64,000 nt of DNA from Pontibacter anaerobius. Lineage in GTDB: Bacteria > Bacteroidota > Bacteroidia > Cytophagales > Hymenobacteraceae. The stretch lies in the NCBI RefSeq assembly GCF_026241195.1, contig NZ_JAPFQO010000001.1:186001-250000 (forward strand). The letters are read 5' to 3'. This document shows positions 22,214 to 32,302 of this stretch, piece after piece; the stretch's first letter is position 1, and each line of letters opens with the position of its first letter. A program made the translations under genes and the position numbers. A model generated the notes under the pieces. It saw only the letters and a program-made list of their open reading frames with translations. It had not been told where the DNA came from and searched no databases.

Positions 22214-22606
22214 ATGGCTCAGAAAAGAAAAGATAAAGCTAAAAAGCGTGTTGTAGTTGTTGAACCTACTGGCCAAGTACACATCAAAGCTTCTTTCAAC
22301 AACATTATTATATCAGTAACCAATAACGCAGGACAAGTTATCTCTTGGGCTTCTGCAGGTAAAATGGGCTTTAAGGGTTCTAAGAAGAACACTCCTTATG
22401 CTGCACAAATGGCCGCTGCTGACTGCGCAAAGGTTGCTTATGACCTTGGTATGCGTAAAGCGGAAGTTTTTGTTAAAGGTCCAGGCGCAGGCAGAGAGTC
22501 TGCTATCCGTACTGTGCAAAACACAGGTATCGAAGTAACTATCATTAAAGACGTTACTCCATTGCCGCACAACGGTTGCCGCCCACCAAAACGCAGAAGA
22601 GTTTAA
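22214..22606 (+). CDS. rpsK: 30S ribosomal protein S11
   Basis: S11 is part of the platform that binds the mRNA Shine-Dalgarno helix region. The 130-residue product has [23 protein letters not shown] and ends with [21 protein letters not shown] sequence, as in the family. Normal length. Confidence 0.97.
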   Translation: MAQKRKDKAKKRVVVVEPTGQVHIKASFNNIIISVTNNAGQVISWASAGKMGFKGSKKNTPYAAQMAAADCAKVAYDLGMRKAEVFVKGPGAGRESAIRTVQNTGIEVTIIKDVTPLPHNGCRPPKRRRV

Positions 22607-22628
22607 TTCCTATTAAGAGAACTAAGAA

Positions 22629-23234
22629 ATGGCAAGATATACAGGTCCTAAGAGTAAAATCTCAAGACGTTTTAATGAAGAAATTTTCGGCCCTAGCAAG
22701 GCGCTGAAAAAGAAAAGCTACCCTCCAGGGCAGCATGGCCGTGGCCGCCGTAAGAAGCAGTCAGAATATGCTATTCAGCTTGCTGAGAAGCAGAAGGCTA
22801 AATATATATACGGTGTTTTAGAGAAGCAGTTCGCTAACCTGTTTGACAAAGCTCACAGAAAAGGTGGTATCACAGGTGAAAACCTGTTGGCCCTTCTTGA
22901 GTCCAGACTAGACAATACTGTATACCGTTTAGGTATTGCCCCTACCAGAAGAGCTGCACGTCAGCTTGTATTGCACAAGCATGTTTTGGTTAATGGTGAA
23001 ATTGTAAACATCCCTTCATATTCTCTTAAAGTTGGTGATGTTGTAGCTGTACGTGAGAAGTCAAAATCTCTAGAGGCGATCACTACTAGCCTTACTGTTC
23101 GCAATGCGCGTCAGTTTGTTTGGCTAGAGTGGGATGCTAACGAGATGGCTGGTAAGTTTGTGTCTACTCCACAGAGAGACCAGATCCCTGAGAAAATTCA
23201 GGAGCAGCTAATCGTCGAGCTTTACTCTAAGTAA
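22629..23234 (+). CDS. rpsD: 30S ribosomal protein S4
   Basis: S4 starts assembly of the 5' domain and is a fidelity protein. The 201-residue product shows [15 protein letters not shown], the S4 RNA-binding domain with [22 protein letters not shown], and no N-terminal cysteine cluster. It lies upstream of rpoA, the standard order. Confidence 0.97.
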   Translation: MARYTGPKSKISRRFNEEIFGPSKALKKKSYPPGQHGRGRRKKQSEYAIQLAEKQKAKYIYGVLEKQFANLFDKAHRKGGITGENLLALLESRLDNTVYRLGIAPTRRAARQLVLHKHVLVNGEIVNIPSYSLKVGDVVAVREKSKSLEAITTSLTVRNARQFVWLEWDANEMAGKFVSTPQRDQIPEKIQEQLIVELYSK

Positions 23235-23271
23235 GCAGCTTAATCAATTTATAACCTTTAACACTGCAAGT

Positions 23272-24261
23272 ATGTCAATATTAGCATTTCAAATGCCAGA
23301 GAAAGTTGTAATGGAAAAAGCCGACGACTTTCATGGTTTATTTGAATTCAAGCCGCTTGAAAAAGGTTACGGGGTAACCATAGGTAATGCTTTGCGAAGA
23401 ATCCTTCTTTCTTCTTTGGAAGGATATGCCATTACCAGCATTCGCATAGGTGGTGTACTGCATGAGTTCTCGTCTGTTGAAGGAGTGGTGGAGGATGTAT
23501 CTGATATTATCCTTAACCTGAAGATGGTTCGCTTTAAGAAAATAAGCGATGTTGTAGACGAAAGAATCACTGTTTCATTCAGTGGTAAGGATACTTTCAA
23601 GGCTAGTGATATCAATAACTTCACTTCAAGCTTCGAAGTGCTGAACCCAGAGTTGGTTATTTGCCACTTGGACCCAAGCGTTAGCTTCGAACTTGAGATG
23701 ACGATACAGAAGGGACGTGGTTACGTTCCTGCTGAAGAGAATAAGCCAGCTGAGCAGGTATTTGGTCAGATCTCTATTGACGCCATCTACACACCTATCA
23801 AGAATGTGAAGTTCAGTGTTGAGAACACCCGTGTGGAGCAAAAAACCGACTACGAGAAACTTGTTCTTGACATACAGACAGATGGCTCTATTCATCCTGA
23901 GGATGCTTTAAAGGGTGCTGCTAACATCCTTATTCAGCACTTCATGCTGTTCTCTGACAACACAATGACTTTCGAAACAGCTAAGCCTGAAGAGGAAGAA
24001 GCTGTGGACGAAGAGCTGCTTCATATGCGTAAGGTTCTGAAGACTCCTCTTCAGGATATGGACCTTTCGGTTCGTGCTTACAACTGCTTAAAAGCTGCTG
24101 ACATCAAAACTCTTGGTGATCTTGTTCAGCTTGATATCGCAGATATGATGAAGTTCAGAAACTTCGGTAAGAAGTCTTTGACGGAATTGGAGAACTTAGT
24201 TCAGGAGAAAGGTCTGACTTTCGGTATGGATCTTTCTAAGTACAAATTAGAGGAAGAATAA
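23272..24261 (+). CDS. rpoA: RNA polymerase alpha subunit
   Basis: The alpha subunit dimerises to seed RNA polymerase assembly, and its C-terminal domain contacts promoter DNA and activators. The 329-residue product has the N-terminal dimerisation motif [20 protein letters not shown] and a C-terminal domain with the helix-hairpin-helix stretch [16 protein letters not shown]. An acidic linker (EEEEAVDEE) joins the two domains. Confidence 0.97.
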   Translation: MSILAFQMPEKVVMEKADDFHGLFEFKPLEKGYGVTIGNALRRILLSSLEGYAITSIRIGGVLHEFSSVEGVVEDVSDIILNLKMVRFKKISDVVDERITVSFSGKDTFKASDINNFTSSFEVLNPELVICHLDPSVSFELEMTIQKGRGYVPAEENKPAEQVFGQISIDAIYTPIKNVKFSVENTRVEQKTDYEKLVLDIQTDGSIHPEDALKGAANILIQHFMLFSDNTMTFETAKPEEEEAVDEELLHMRKVLKTPLQDMDLSVRAYNCLKAADIKTLGDLVQLDIADMMKFRNFGKKSLTELENLVQEKGLTFGMDLSKYKLEEE

Positions 24262-24335
24262 TTAATTAATCCTACGGCATAATTCCCGATCCCGCTTAGG
24301 TTGATCGACGGTATGCACGTGCACAATTCAAAATA

Positions 24336-24866
24336 ATGAGACACGGTAAAAAATTTAATCACTTAGGAAGAACTGCTTCACACCGTAAGGCAATGCTGTC
24401 TAACATGGCATCATCCCTTATTCTGCACAAGCGCCTTTCTACTACAGTAGCCAAGGCTAAAGCACTTCGTAAGTATGTGGAGCCTCTGCTGACAAAAGCA
24501 AAAAGTGATACTACGCACTCTAGAAGAACGGTTTTCGCTTATCTTCAGAACAAAGAGTCTGTAAAGGAACTTTTTGATGAAGTATCTGTTAAGATTGCTA
24601 ACAGACCAGGTGGTTACACTCGTATCCTGAAGACTGGTTACAGACTTGGTGACAACGCTGAAATGTGCGTTATCGAGCTGGTAGACTACAACGAGGATAT
24701 GTTGACTACAACTGGTACTGCAGCTGCAGGTGCTAAGAAGACGCGTCGTCGTGGCGGTAAGAAAAAGGCAGAGGACACTGCAACTGAGGCTAAGGCCACA
24801 GAGGCAACAGAAACTCCTGCTGCTGAATCTAACGATACAAAAGAAGAGACAAAAGATGCTCAATAA
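24336..24866 (+). CDS. rplQ: 50S ribosomal protein L17 with acidic tail
   Basis: L17 lies near the tunnel exit. The conserved domain ([20 protein letters not shown] start, [22 protein letters not shown]) covers about the first 125 residues. It continues into an extra tail of about 50 residues with [11 protein letters not shown] followed by Thr/Glu/Ala-rich acidic sequence. Total 176 residues against about 127 in E. coli. The tail is probably disordered. It ends the ribosomal operon before a terminator. Confidence 0.95.
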   Translation: MRHGKKFNHLGRTASHRKAMLSNMASSLILHKRLSTTVAKAKALRKYVEPLLTKAKSDTTHSRRTVFAYLQNKESVKELFDEVSVKIANRPGGYTRILKTGYRLGDNAEMCVIELVDYNEDMLTTTGTAAAGAKKTRRRGGKKKAEDTATEAKATEATETPAAESNDTKEETKDAQ

Positions 24867-24887
24867 GCTCTGTTTGTAAATATTTTG

Positions 24888-24920
24888 AAGGGACATGGCG
24901 TAAGTCGTGTCCCTTTTTTT
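24888..24920 (+). terminator. Terminator of the rplC-rplQ operon
   Basis: The stem GGGACATG / CGTGTCCC (one G-T pair) flanks a short loop and is followed by seven T residues. It lies about 20 bases after the rplQ stop and before carA. Confidence 0.88.
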
Positions 24921-24943
24921 ATGTTTGTAATAAATCTTTACCA

Positions 24944-27357
<2,414 letters not shown>

Positions 27358-27384
27358 AAGACTATTTGCTGAAAATATATTTTG

Positions 27385-27422
27385 TAAGGCTGTGGGTTAT
27401 AAGACTCACAGCCTTATTTTTG
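27385..27422 (+). terminator. Terminator after eno
   Basis: The arms TAAGGCTGTG (27385-27394) and CACAGCCTTA (27407-27416) form a 10-base perfect stem followed by a T-rich run. Confidence 0.88.
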
Positions 27423-27445
27423 TAGGCACACCTTAGTCCACAGTT

Positions 27446-27742
27446 ATGATACAGCGCATCCCTAAAATATTCAGAAACTTCTATTTTATTACTTCCTTTC
27501 TGTTTTTGGTGTGGATGCTGTTTTTCGACTCCAATGATTTTGTGACCCAGTACCAGATGCGCAGCCAGCTAAGTGAGCTGGAAAGCGATAAGGAACACTA
27601 TCTGGAGAAAATGGCAGAAGTGGAGAAAGATCGTAAAGAATTGATGGGCAACCCGGAGCTGCTGGAGAAATTCGCCCGTGAGAAATACCTGATGAAGCGC
27701 CCGAACGAGGACGTTTTTATTATTGTGCCGAAGGAGGACTAG
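27446..27742 (+). CDS. DivIC/FtsB-like septum formation protein
   Basis: This is a 98-residue bitopic protein: one membrane segment (about residues 12-29, FYFITSFLFLVWMLFF), then a charged coiled coil (about 38-68), then a short C-terminal part with REKYLMKRPNEDVFIIV. This architecture, and the location after eno, match the septum formation initiator family that links the FtsQ-FtsL complex to cell-wall synthesis at division. Exact FtsB or DivIC naming is not possible from sequence alone. Confidence 0.8.
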   Translation: MIQRIPKIFRNFYFITSFLFLVWMLFFDSNDFVTQYQMRSQLSELESDKEHYLEKMAEVEKDRKELMGNPELLEKFAREKYLMKRPNEDVFIIVPKED

Positions 27743-27931
27743 GAAGTATAGTTAAAAGCTGCTCAAAAGTATAACCAGCCCCTTCAGCATGGCACAAGCG
27801 TCCCTTTGTGCCGTATCATGCTTCTGTAAAGATCAAACTGAGAACATGAAGTAGTTAAAGCTCCACATATTTCAAGTATACATCAATTTAACCTCTCCCG
27901 CCTCAAAACAAATCCCTCCCCAAATAATTTG

Positions 27932-27969
27932 TAACTTTGTAGTATAGCGCTGCCGCCAGTTGGTGGCGG
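27932..27969 (+). promoter_or_regulatory. Possible promoter and leader hairpin of hscA
   Basis: TAACTTTG (27932-27939) matches the -7 consensus, but no TTTG is seen at the -33 distance. A short GC-rich stem CCGCCA / TGGCGG (27953-27969) follows in the leader, 21 bases before the start codon. Confidence 0.4.
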
Positions 27970-27990
27970 GCTCACGTAAATACAGATACT

Positions 27991-29856
27991 ATGGCAAAAG
28001 TTGCAATAAACCTTTCTACCGGAGCTCTTCAACAGGAAGAGGTAATTGTAGGTATAGATTTAGGAACGACCAACAGCTTGGTGGCCTACATCCATCCTGA
28101 AGATAAAAAGCCGATCGCGATAAACGACCAGGGCCGCGGAACCATTGTGCCGTCGGTGGTGCATTTTACGCAGCAGGGCGAGACGATTGTGGGTAACGAG
28201 GCGAAGGAATACCTTACTACCGATCCGGCCAACACCATTTACTCCGTAAAGCGCCTGCTGGGCAAATCGTACAAAGACCTGGGCGAGCACAAGGATTACT
28301 TCGGCTACAAAATTATCGATGATGATTCGGAAGGGCTAGTGAAAATACGGGTGAAGGACAAGTTCTATTCCCCGATCGAGCTGTCGGCGGAGATACTGAA
28401 GGAGTTGCGCGAGCGGGCGGAGCATTCCCTGAAGACGCCTGTGAACCGCGCCGTGATCACGGTGCCGGCCTATTTTAACGATTCCCAGCGACAGGCCACC
28501 CGCGATGCCGGTAAGCTGGCAGGGCTGGAGGTGCTGCGCATCGTGAACGAGCCAACCGCTGCAGCACTGGCCTATGGTATCGGAATAGACCCGAATGAGG
28601 AGAAAACCGTAGCGGTGTATGACCTGGGTGGCGGTACGTTTGATATCTCCATCCTGAGTATTCACCAGGGCATTTTCGAGGTACTCTCCACAAATGGCGA
28701 TACATACTTAGGAGGCGATGACTTTGACCGTGCGATCATCAACCACTGGATTCAGAATAACGAGCTGATTGCCGACACCGTGAACCAGGACAAGCACCTG
28801 TCGCAGGAGTTGCGCCTGAAGGCGGAGGAGGCGAAGAAAACACTGAGCTCTCAGGAAGTATACACCAGCACCATCAACGGCAAACTGGACTGCCATCTGG
28901 AGCGCCATACTTTTGAAACGCTGATTGCGCCGATCGTGGCCCGCACCATGGAGAGTTGCAAGCAGGCGATGGCGGACGCCAAGATGAAGCCGGAGCAGAT
29001 TGATGCCGTGATTATGGTGGGAGGCTCTACGCGCGTGCCGATGGTGTTCGAGGCGGTGTCCGAATTCTTTGGCAAACCGGCCAACAACTCGCTTAACCCG
29101 GATGAGGTGGTGGCGCTGGGAGCGGCCATACAGGCTGACATTCTGGCTGGCAACCGCAAGGATATCCTGCTGCTGGACGTTACGCCGCTCACGCTGGGCA
29201 TAGAAACCATGGGAGGCCTGATGGACCCGATCATCCCGAGAAACTCAAAAATCCCTACCAAAGCCGGGCGCCAGTACACTACGTCGGTAGACGGGCAGGT
29301 GAACATGAAGATTTCGGTTTACCAGGGCGAGCGCGATGTGGTGAAGGAAAACCGCAAGCTGGCTGAGTTCGACCTGAAAGGTATACCTGCCATGCCGGCT
29401 GGCTTCCCGAAGGTGGACGTGAACTTTATACTGAATGCCGACGGTATCTTGAAAGTGGAGGCTATCGAGTTGCGCTCCGGCGTGCGCCAGGAAGTAGAGG
29501 TGAAGCCGCAGTATGGCCTGACTGACCAGCAGGTGGAGCAGATGCTGATGGACTCTATCACACATGCCAAGGAGGACGTTGCCACGCGCATGCAGATTGA
29601 GGCGCGCACCGCTGCCGAGCAGATGTTGTACCAGGTAGAGCGTTTTGTAGAGAAGAATGGCCAGCATCTGACCGAGGAAGAGATTAACCTGACACGCGAG
29701 AACATGCAGAAGCTGAAGGATGTGTTAGCCGCCAATGGCGACAAAGACGCCATATACGCAGCTGTGGACAGGCTGGAGGAACAGACTAGCCCGTTCGCCG
29801 AGCGCGTGATGCAGATCTCGATTAAGCAAGCGATGGCTGGCAAAAAGATAGAGTAG
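27991..29856 (+). CDS. hscA: HscA-type Hsp70 chaperone
   Basis: This is an Hsp70 ATPase of 621 residues. The nucleotide-binding domain has GIDLGTTNSLVA (about residue 20), AVYDLGGGTFDISIL and VMVGGSTRVP. It resembles HscA rather than DnaK: an N-terminal extension before the ATPase domain, GNEAKEYL / SVKRLLGKS, LETMGGL-like IETMGGLMDPIIPRN, and VKPQYGLTDQQVEQM at the start of the C-terminal lid. HscA proteins help IscU release iron-sulfur clusters. No isc or hscB gene is nearby, so the partner set is elsewhere or the protein has a broader role. Confidence 0.8.
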   Translation: MAKVAINLSTGALQQEEVIVGIDLGTTNSLVAYIHPEDKKPIAINDQGRGTIVPSVVHFTQQGETIVGNEAKEYLTTDPANTIYSVKRLLGKSYKDLGEHKDYFGYKIIDDDSEGLVKIRVKDKFYSPIELSAEILKELRERAEHSLKTPVNRAVITVPAYFNDSQRQATRDAGKLAGLEVLRIVNEPTAAALAYGIGIDPNEEKTVAVYDLGGGTFDISILSIHQGIFEVLSTNGDTYLGGDDFDRAIINHWIQNNELIADTVNQDKHLSQELRLKAEEAKKTLSSQEVYTSTINGKLDCHLERHTFETLIAPIVARTMESCKQAMADAKMKPEQIDAVIMVGGSTRVPMVFEAVSEFFGKPANNSLNPDEVVALGAAIQADILAGNRKDILLLDVTPLTLGIETMGGLMDPIIPRNSKIPTKAGRQYTTSVDGQVNMKISVYQGERDVVKENRKLAEFDLKGIPAMPAGFPKVDVNFILNADGILKVEAIELRSGVRQEVEVKPQYGLTDQQVEQMLMDSITHAKEDVATRMQIEARTAAEQMLYQVERFVEKNGQHLTEEEINLTRENMQKLKDVLAANGDKDAIYAAVDRLEEQTSPFAERVMQISIKQAMAGKKIE

Positions 29857-29874
29857 AAGTATAAATGTAACCAG

Positions 29875-29915
29875 AAACAAAACCGGCAGTTCGTAAAGGG
29901 CTGCCGGTTTTGTTT
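29875..29915. terminator. Terminator after hscA
   Basis: A long perfect stem pairs AAACAAAACCGGCAG with CTGCCGGTTTTGTTT around an 11-base loop. The A-rich left and T-rich right arms allow termination from either side. Confidence 0.9.
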
Positions 29916-30614
29916 GCTAATGATTAGTATTTGGTTTGCTCTTGTACAGTTTTTTTAACAATCTCTGCCCCTCAGCGCTACGCTCGCTACTTTCGAACTC
30001 GCGTGCTTGGTAGTCTTAGGAGGGGGATTATCCAACCACCCCTGCCCCTCAGAGCTGCGCTCGCTACCTTCGAACTCGCGTTCTCGGTAGTCTAAGGAGG
30101 GGAGCCTGTAGTTACTGATGTTGAAGTGTAAATTTCGTGGTTGGGGATGGATGTCATCAGCAAAAGTATGAACCCACCCCTAGCCCCTCCGAGGAGGGGA
30201 ATTATACTTGTTCCATGGTAGAGCACAGTGGCTATCGAACTGATCCCAGTCTTTCCGTGGGGGTAGGGGCCCTCGTATAAAGAGCGCCTTTGGAGTTTTT
30301 CCGGTGACGAGCGGCAGCGAGGCATTGCGACGCAGGAGCAAAGGAAAAGGTCCCAGCGCGATGCCCTTATCGAGGGCCCCTACCCCCAAGACGAGCCCTC
30401 CCGGGCTGGAGCGAGCCAAGTATAAAATGAAACGATAGGTTTGTAAGGCTGAGGATGAGCAGAAGCTAACAAGGATAGCTTGTTTCAAGTTGAAGGAAGC
30501 AGCAGCTATGGAAGTATAAAGCATGGCTCACGCAGATTAGGAAGTCCGCGGCAGAGAGGTTCCAGACAAGGATGTCCGGAATAGCGGAAGTATAAACCAA
30601 AAGCAGAACCAATT
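29916..30614. repeat. Repeat-rich non-coding block A
   Basis: This gap of 700 bases has no convincing gene. It holds two 61-62-base near-direct repeats (29965-30026 and 30042-30102), a GC-rich palindrome CCCCTCCGAGGAGGGG (about 30184-30199), a 17-base perfect inverted repeat (30259-30275 and 30371-30387) around a 95-base loop, and further modules up to about 30597. Blocks C (39435-39970), E (60716-61345) and B (34692-35178) share these modules in direct or inverted orientation. AAGTATAAA words occur at 30418 and twice more up to 30597. Confidence 0.8.
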
Positions 30615-30661
30615 ATAAATAAAAAGCACTGGCCAAAGTATGGCCAGCGCTTTTTATTTAT
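30615..30661 (-). terminator. Terminator of the Ldh/membrane-protein pair
   Basis: About 20 bases pair with one mismatch: ATAAATAAAAAGC.CTGGCCA on the left and its complement on the right. The loop holds AAGTAT. It lies ten bases past the stop of the minus-strand gene. Confidence 0.88.
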
Positions 30662-30670
30662 AGCGAATCA

Positions 30671-31018
30671 TTATCGTTCAATCGCCTGCAGCACAAACTG
30701 CAGCAGGTTAAAATTAAAGTACAGCAGCGTAACCGCCACAATAACCCCCACCATCACGTTGGCGTAAGGGGCCTCCTGTTCTTGCACCTGGCGTATGCCC
30801 CAGTAGATGTAACTGATTAGGGCCAGCAGAGCATAGAGTAACAACAGAACCGGAATAGCCAGCAGCACCTCCACAGAAGCGAAGCGCCAGAAGTAGTTTA
30901 GCCCCAGCCACAGCAGGTTCAAAGTCCAGGCTACTACCAACATAAAAATGCTACGCTTGCCAGAAGACAAACCTATACTTTTGAAAAACTTTGCTGCTGC
31001 CGTACTTCCTGTCGCCAT
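30671..31018 (-). CDS. Small three-helix membrane protein, function unknown
   Basis: The 115-residue product has three hydrophobic segments at about 24-43, 49-72 and 86-112, separated by short polar loops (WGIRQVQEQEAPY). There is no signal peptide or recognised enzyme motif. I do not recognise a named family. It lies eight bases downstream of the Ldh-family dehydrogenase on the same strand and before a strong terminator, so the two are likely one operon. A functional link is not evident. Confidence 0.75.
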   Translation of the reverse strand: MATGSTAAAKFFKSIGLSSGKRSIFMLVVAWTLNLLWLGLNYFWRFASVEVLLAIPVLLLLYALLALISYIYWGIRQVQEQEAPYANVMVGVIVAVTLLYFNFNLLQFVLQAIER

Positions 31019-31026
31019 ACTTTGGG

Positions 31027-32121
31027 TTATAGCTTAATGTTGAAGCGCTGGCCCAGTGCCTCCAGATCGCGCTCTACAGGCGGCAGTAGCGGTATGCCCT
31101 GAATCATACGTATTTCTTCCGTTACGCGCTCCGGATCGCCGGGTATAAGTACGGCAGTCTCGCCTTTCACCACATGGGCGCTACGGAAGGTGCCGATCCA
31201 GTTATCCATGTGTTCCTTAAACTCATCAGCCGGGCGGAAAGCATCCACGCGCATCGCTCCCAGAAAATGACCTATACCTTCGCCCGGCAGGTTGTCGGCA
31301 ACTGGCAGGAAAGCGACAAACGGAGGCACCCACGGGCCATAGTTAGCCCCGGAGAGTACTGCCGAAAGAATATCCACCACCGCGGAAAGCGCGTAACCTT
31401 TATGGCTGCCGTGGTCGCGGTCGGAGCCAAGCGGAAGCAGCGCCCCGCCGTCCTTCAACTCGTTCGGATTGGTTGACTCCTGGCCTTCTTTGGTCTGTAT
31501 CCAGCCGAGCGGCGCTTTCTTCTCCTTGCGCTGCAGAATCTCCAGTTTACCGTTGGCGGCGGCGGCTGTGGCTAAGTCAGCTACGAACGCCGGTTGGTTT
31601 TTTGCAGGCACTGCCACGGCAATGGGGTTAGTGCCCAGCATGCGATCTGTGGAGAAGGTAGGGGCCACCAGCGGCGAAGCGTTGGTCATGGCAATGCCGA
31701 TCATATCCTTTTGCAGGGCCATCATGGCGTGGTAGCCGGCAATACCAAAGTGATTCGAGTTCTTCACCGATACCCAACCAGTGCCTACCTGCTCAGCTTT
31801 CTTTTTGGCAATAGCCATGGCACGCGGCGCCACCACAAGCCCCAGGCCAGCATCGCCGTCTACGGTGGCAGTACTTGGCGTTTCGTGCACAACACGGATG
31901 TTTGGGGTGGGGTTGATACGGCCAGCCTCCCAGAGCCTTACGTAGCCGCTTAGGCGGGCCACGCCATGAGAGTCTACACCACGCAGGTCTGCCGACAGCA
32001 GTACTTCGGTAGCCAATTTCGCGTCTTCGGGTGGGCAGCCCATGCCCAAAAATACCTTTTGGGTGAAATCGAAAAGTTGTTGATATGGATACATGTAAGC
32101 GTCTTCTGTTAAGAGCGGCAA
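31027..32121 (-). CDS. Ldh-family NAD(P)-dependent oxidoreductase (malate/lactate dehydrogenase type 2)
   Basis: A 364-residue protein of the type-2 malate/L-lactate/ureidoglycolate dehydrogenase family, which is unrelated to the Rossmann-fold LDH. Visible hallmarks are RGVDSHGVARL near residue 55, SNHFGIAGYH, the MTNASPLVAPTFSTDRMLGTNP region and SDRDHGSHKGYALS. The substrate cannot be decided from sequence; malate is most often assigned. The first ATG (32121) is used; an internal Met at 32094 (MYPYQQLFDF) is an alternative start. Confidence 0.9.
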   Translation of the reverse strand: MPLLTEDAYMYPYQQLFDFTQKVFLGMGCPPEDAKLATEVLLSADLRGVDSHGVARLSGYVRLWEAGRINPTPNIRVVHETPSTATVDGDAGLGLVVAPRAMAIAKKKAEQVGTGWVSVKNSNHFGIAGYHAMMALQKDMIGIAMTNASPLVAPTFSTDRMLGTNPIAVAVPAKNQPAFVADLATAAAANGKLEILQRKEKKAPLGWIQTKEGQESTNPNELKDGGALLPLGSDRDHGSHKGYALSAVVDILSAVLSGANYGPWVPPFVAFLPVADNLPGEGIGHFLGAMRVDAFRPADEFKEHMDNWIGTFRSAHVVKGETAVLIPGDPERVTEEIRMIQGIPLLPPVERDLEALGQRFNIKL

Positions 32122-32302
32122 ATTAAGAAATTATCAAACCAAAGCCTTAGCTTATCCTTTGTTCGACCACCATACGAACGGCTAATACTTTAATTTATGG
32201 CGCCTTCACCCTTAATATTTTATTTTTTCTATACTTTTCGGGATGATTTGGCGAAACTGGAACAAGCTTTGCCTTGGCCACAGAAAGTTAGCCCCTGCCA
32301 CT

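Noticed and set aside
30092..30524. Two minus-strand frames of 77 and 114 codons in block A
   Set aside because: Both read through the repeat modules shared with blocks C and E, where the frames are not kept.
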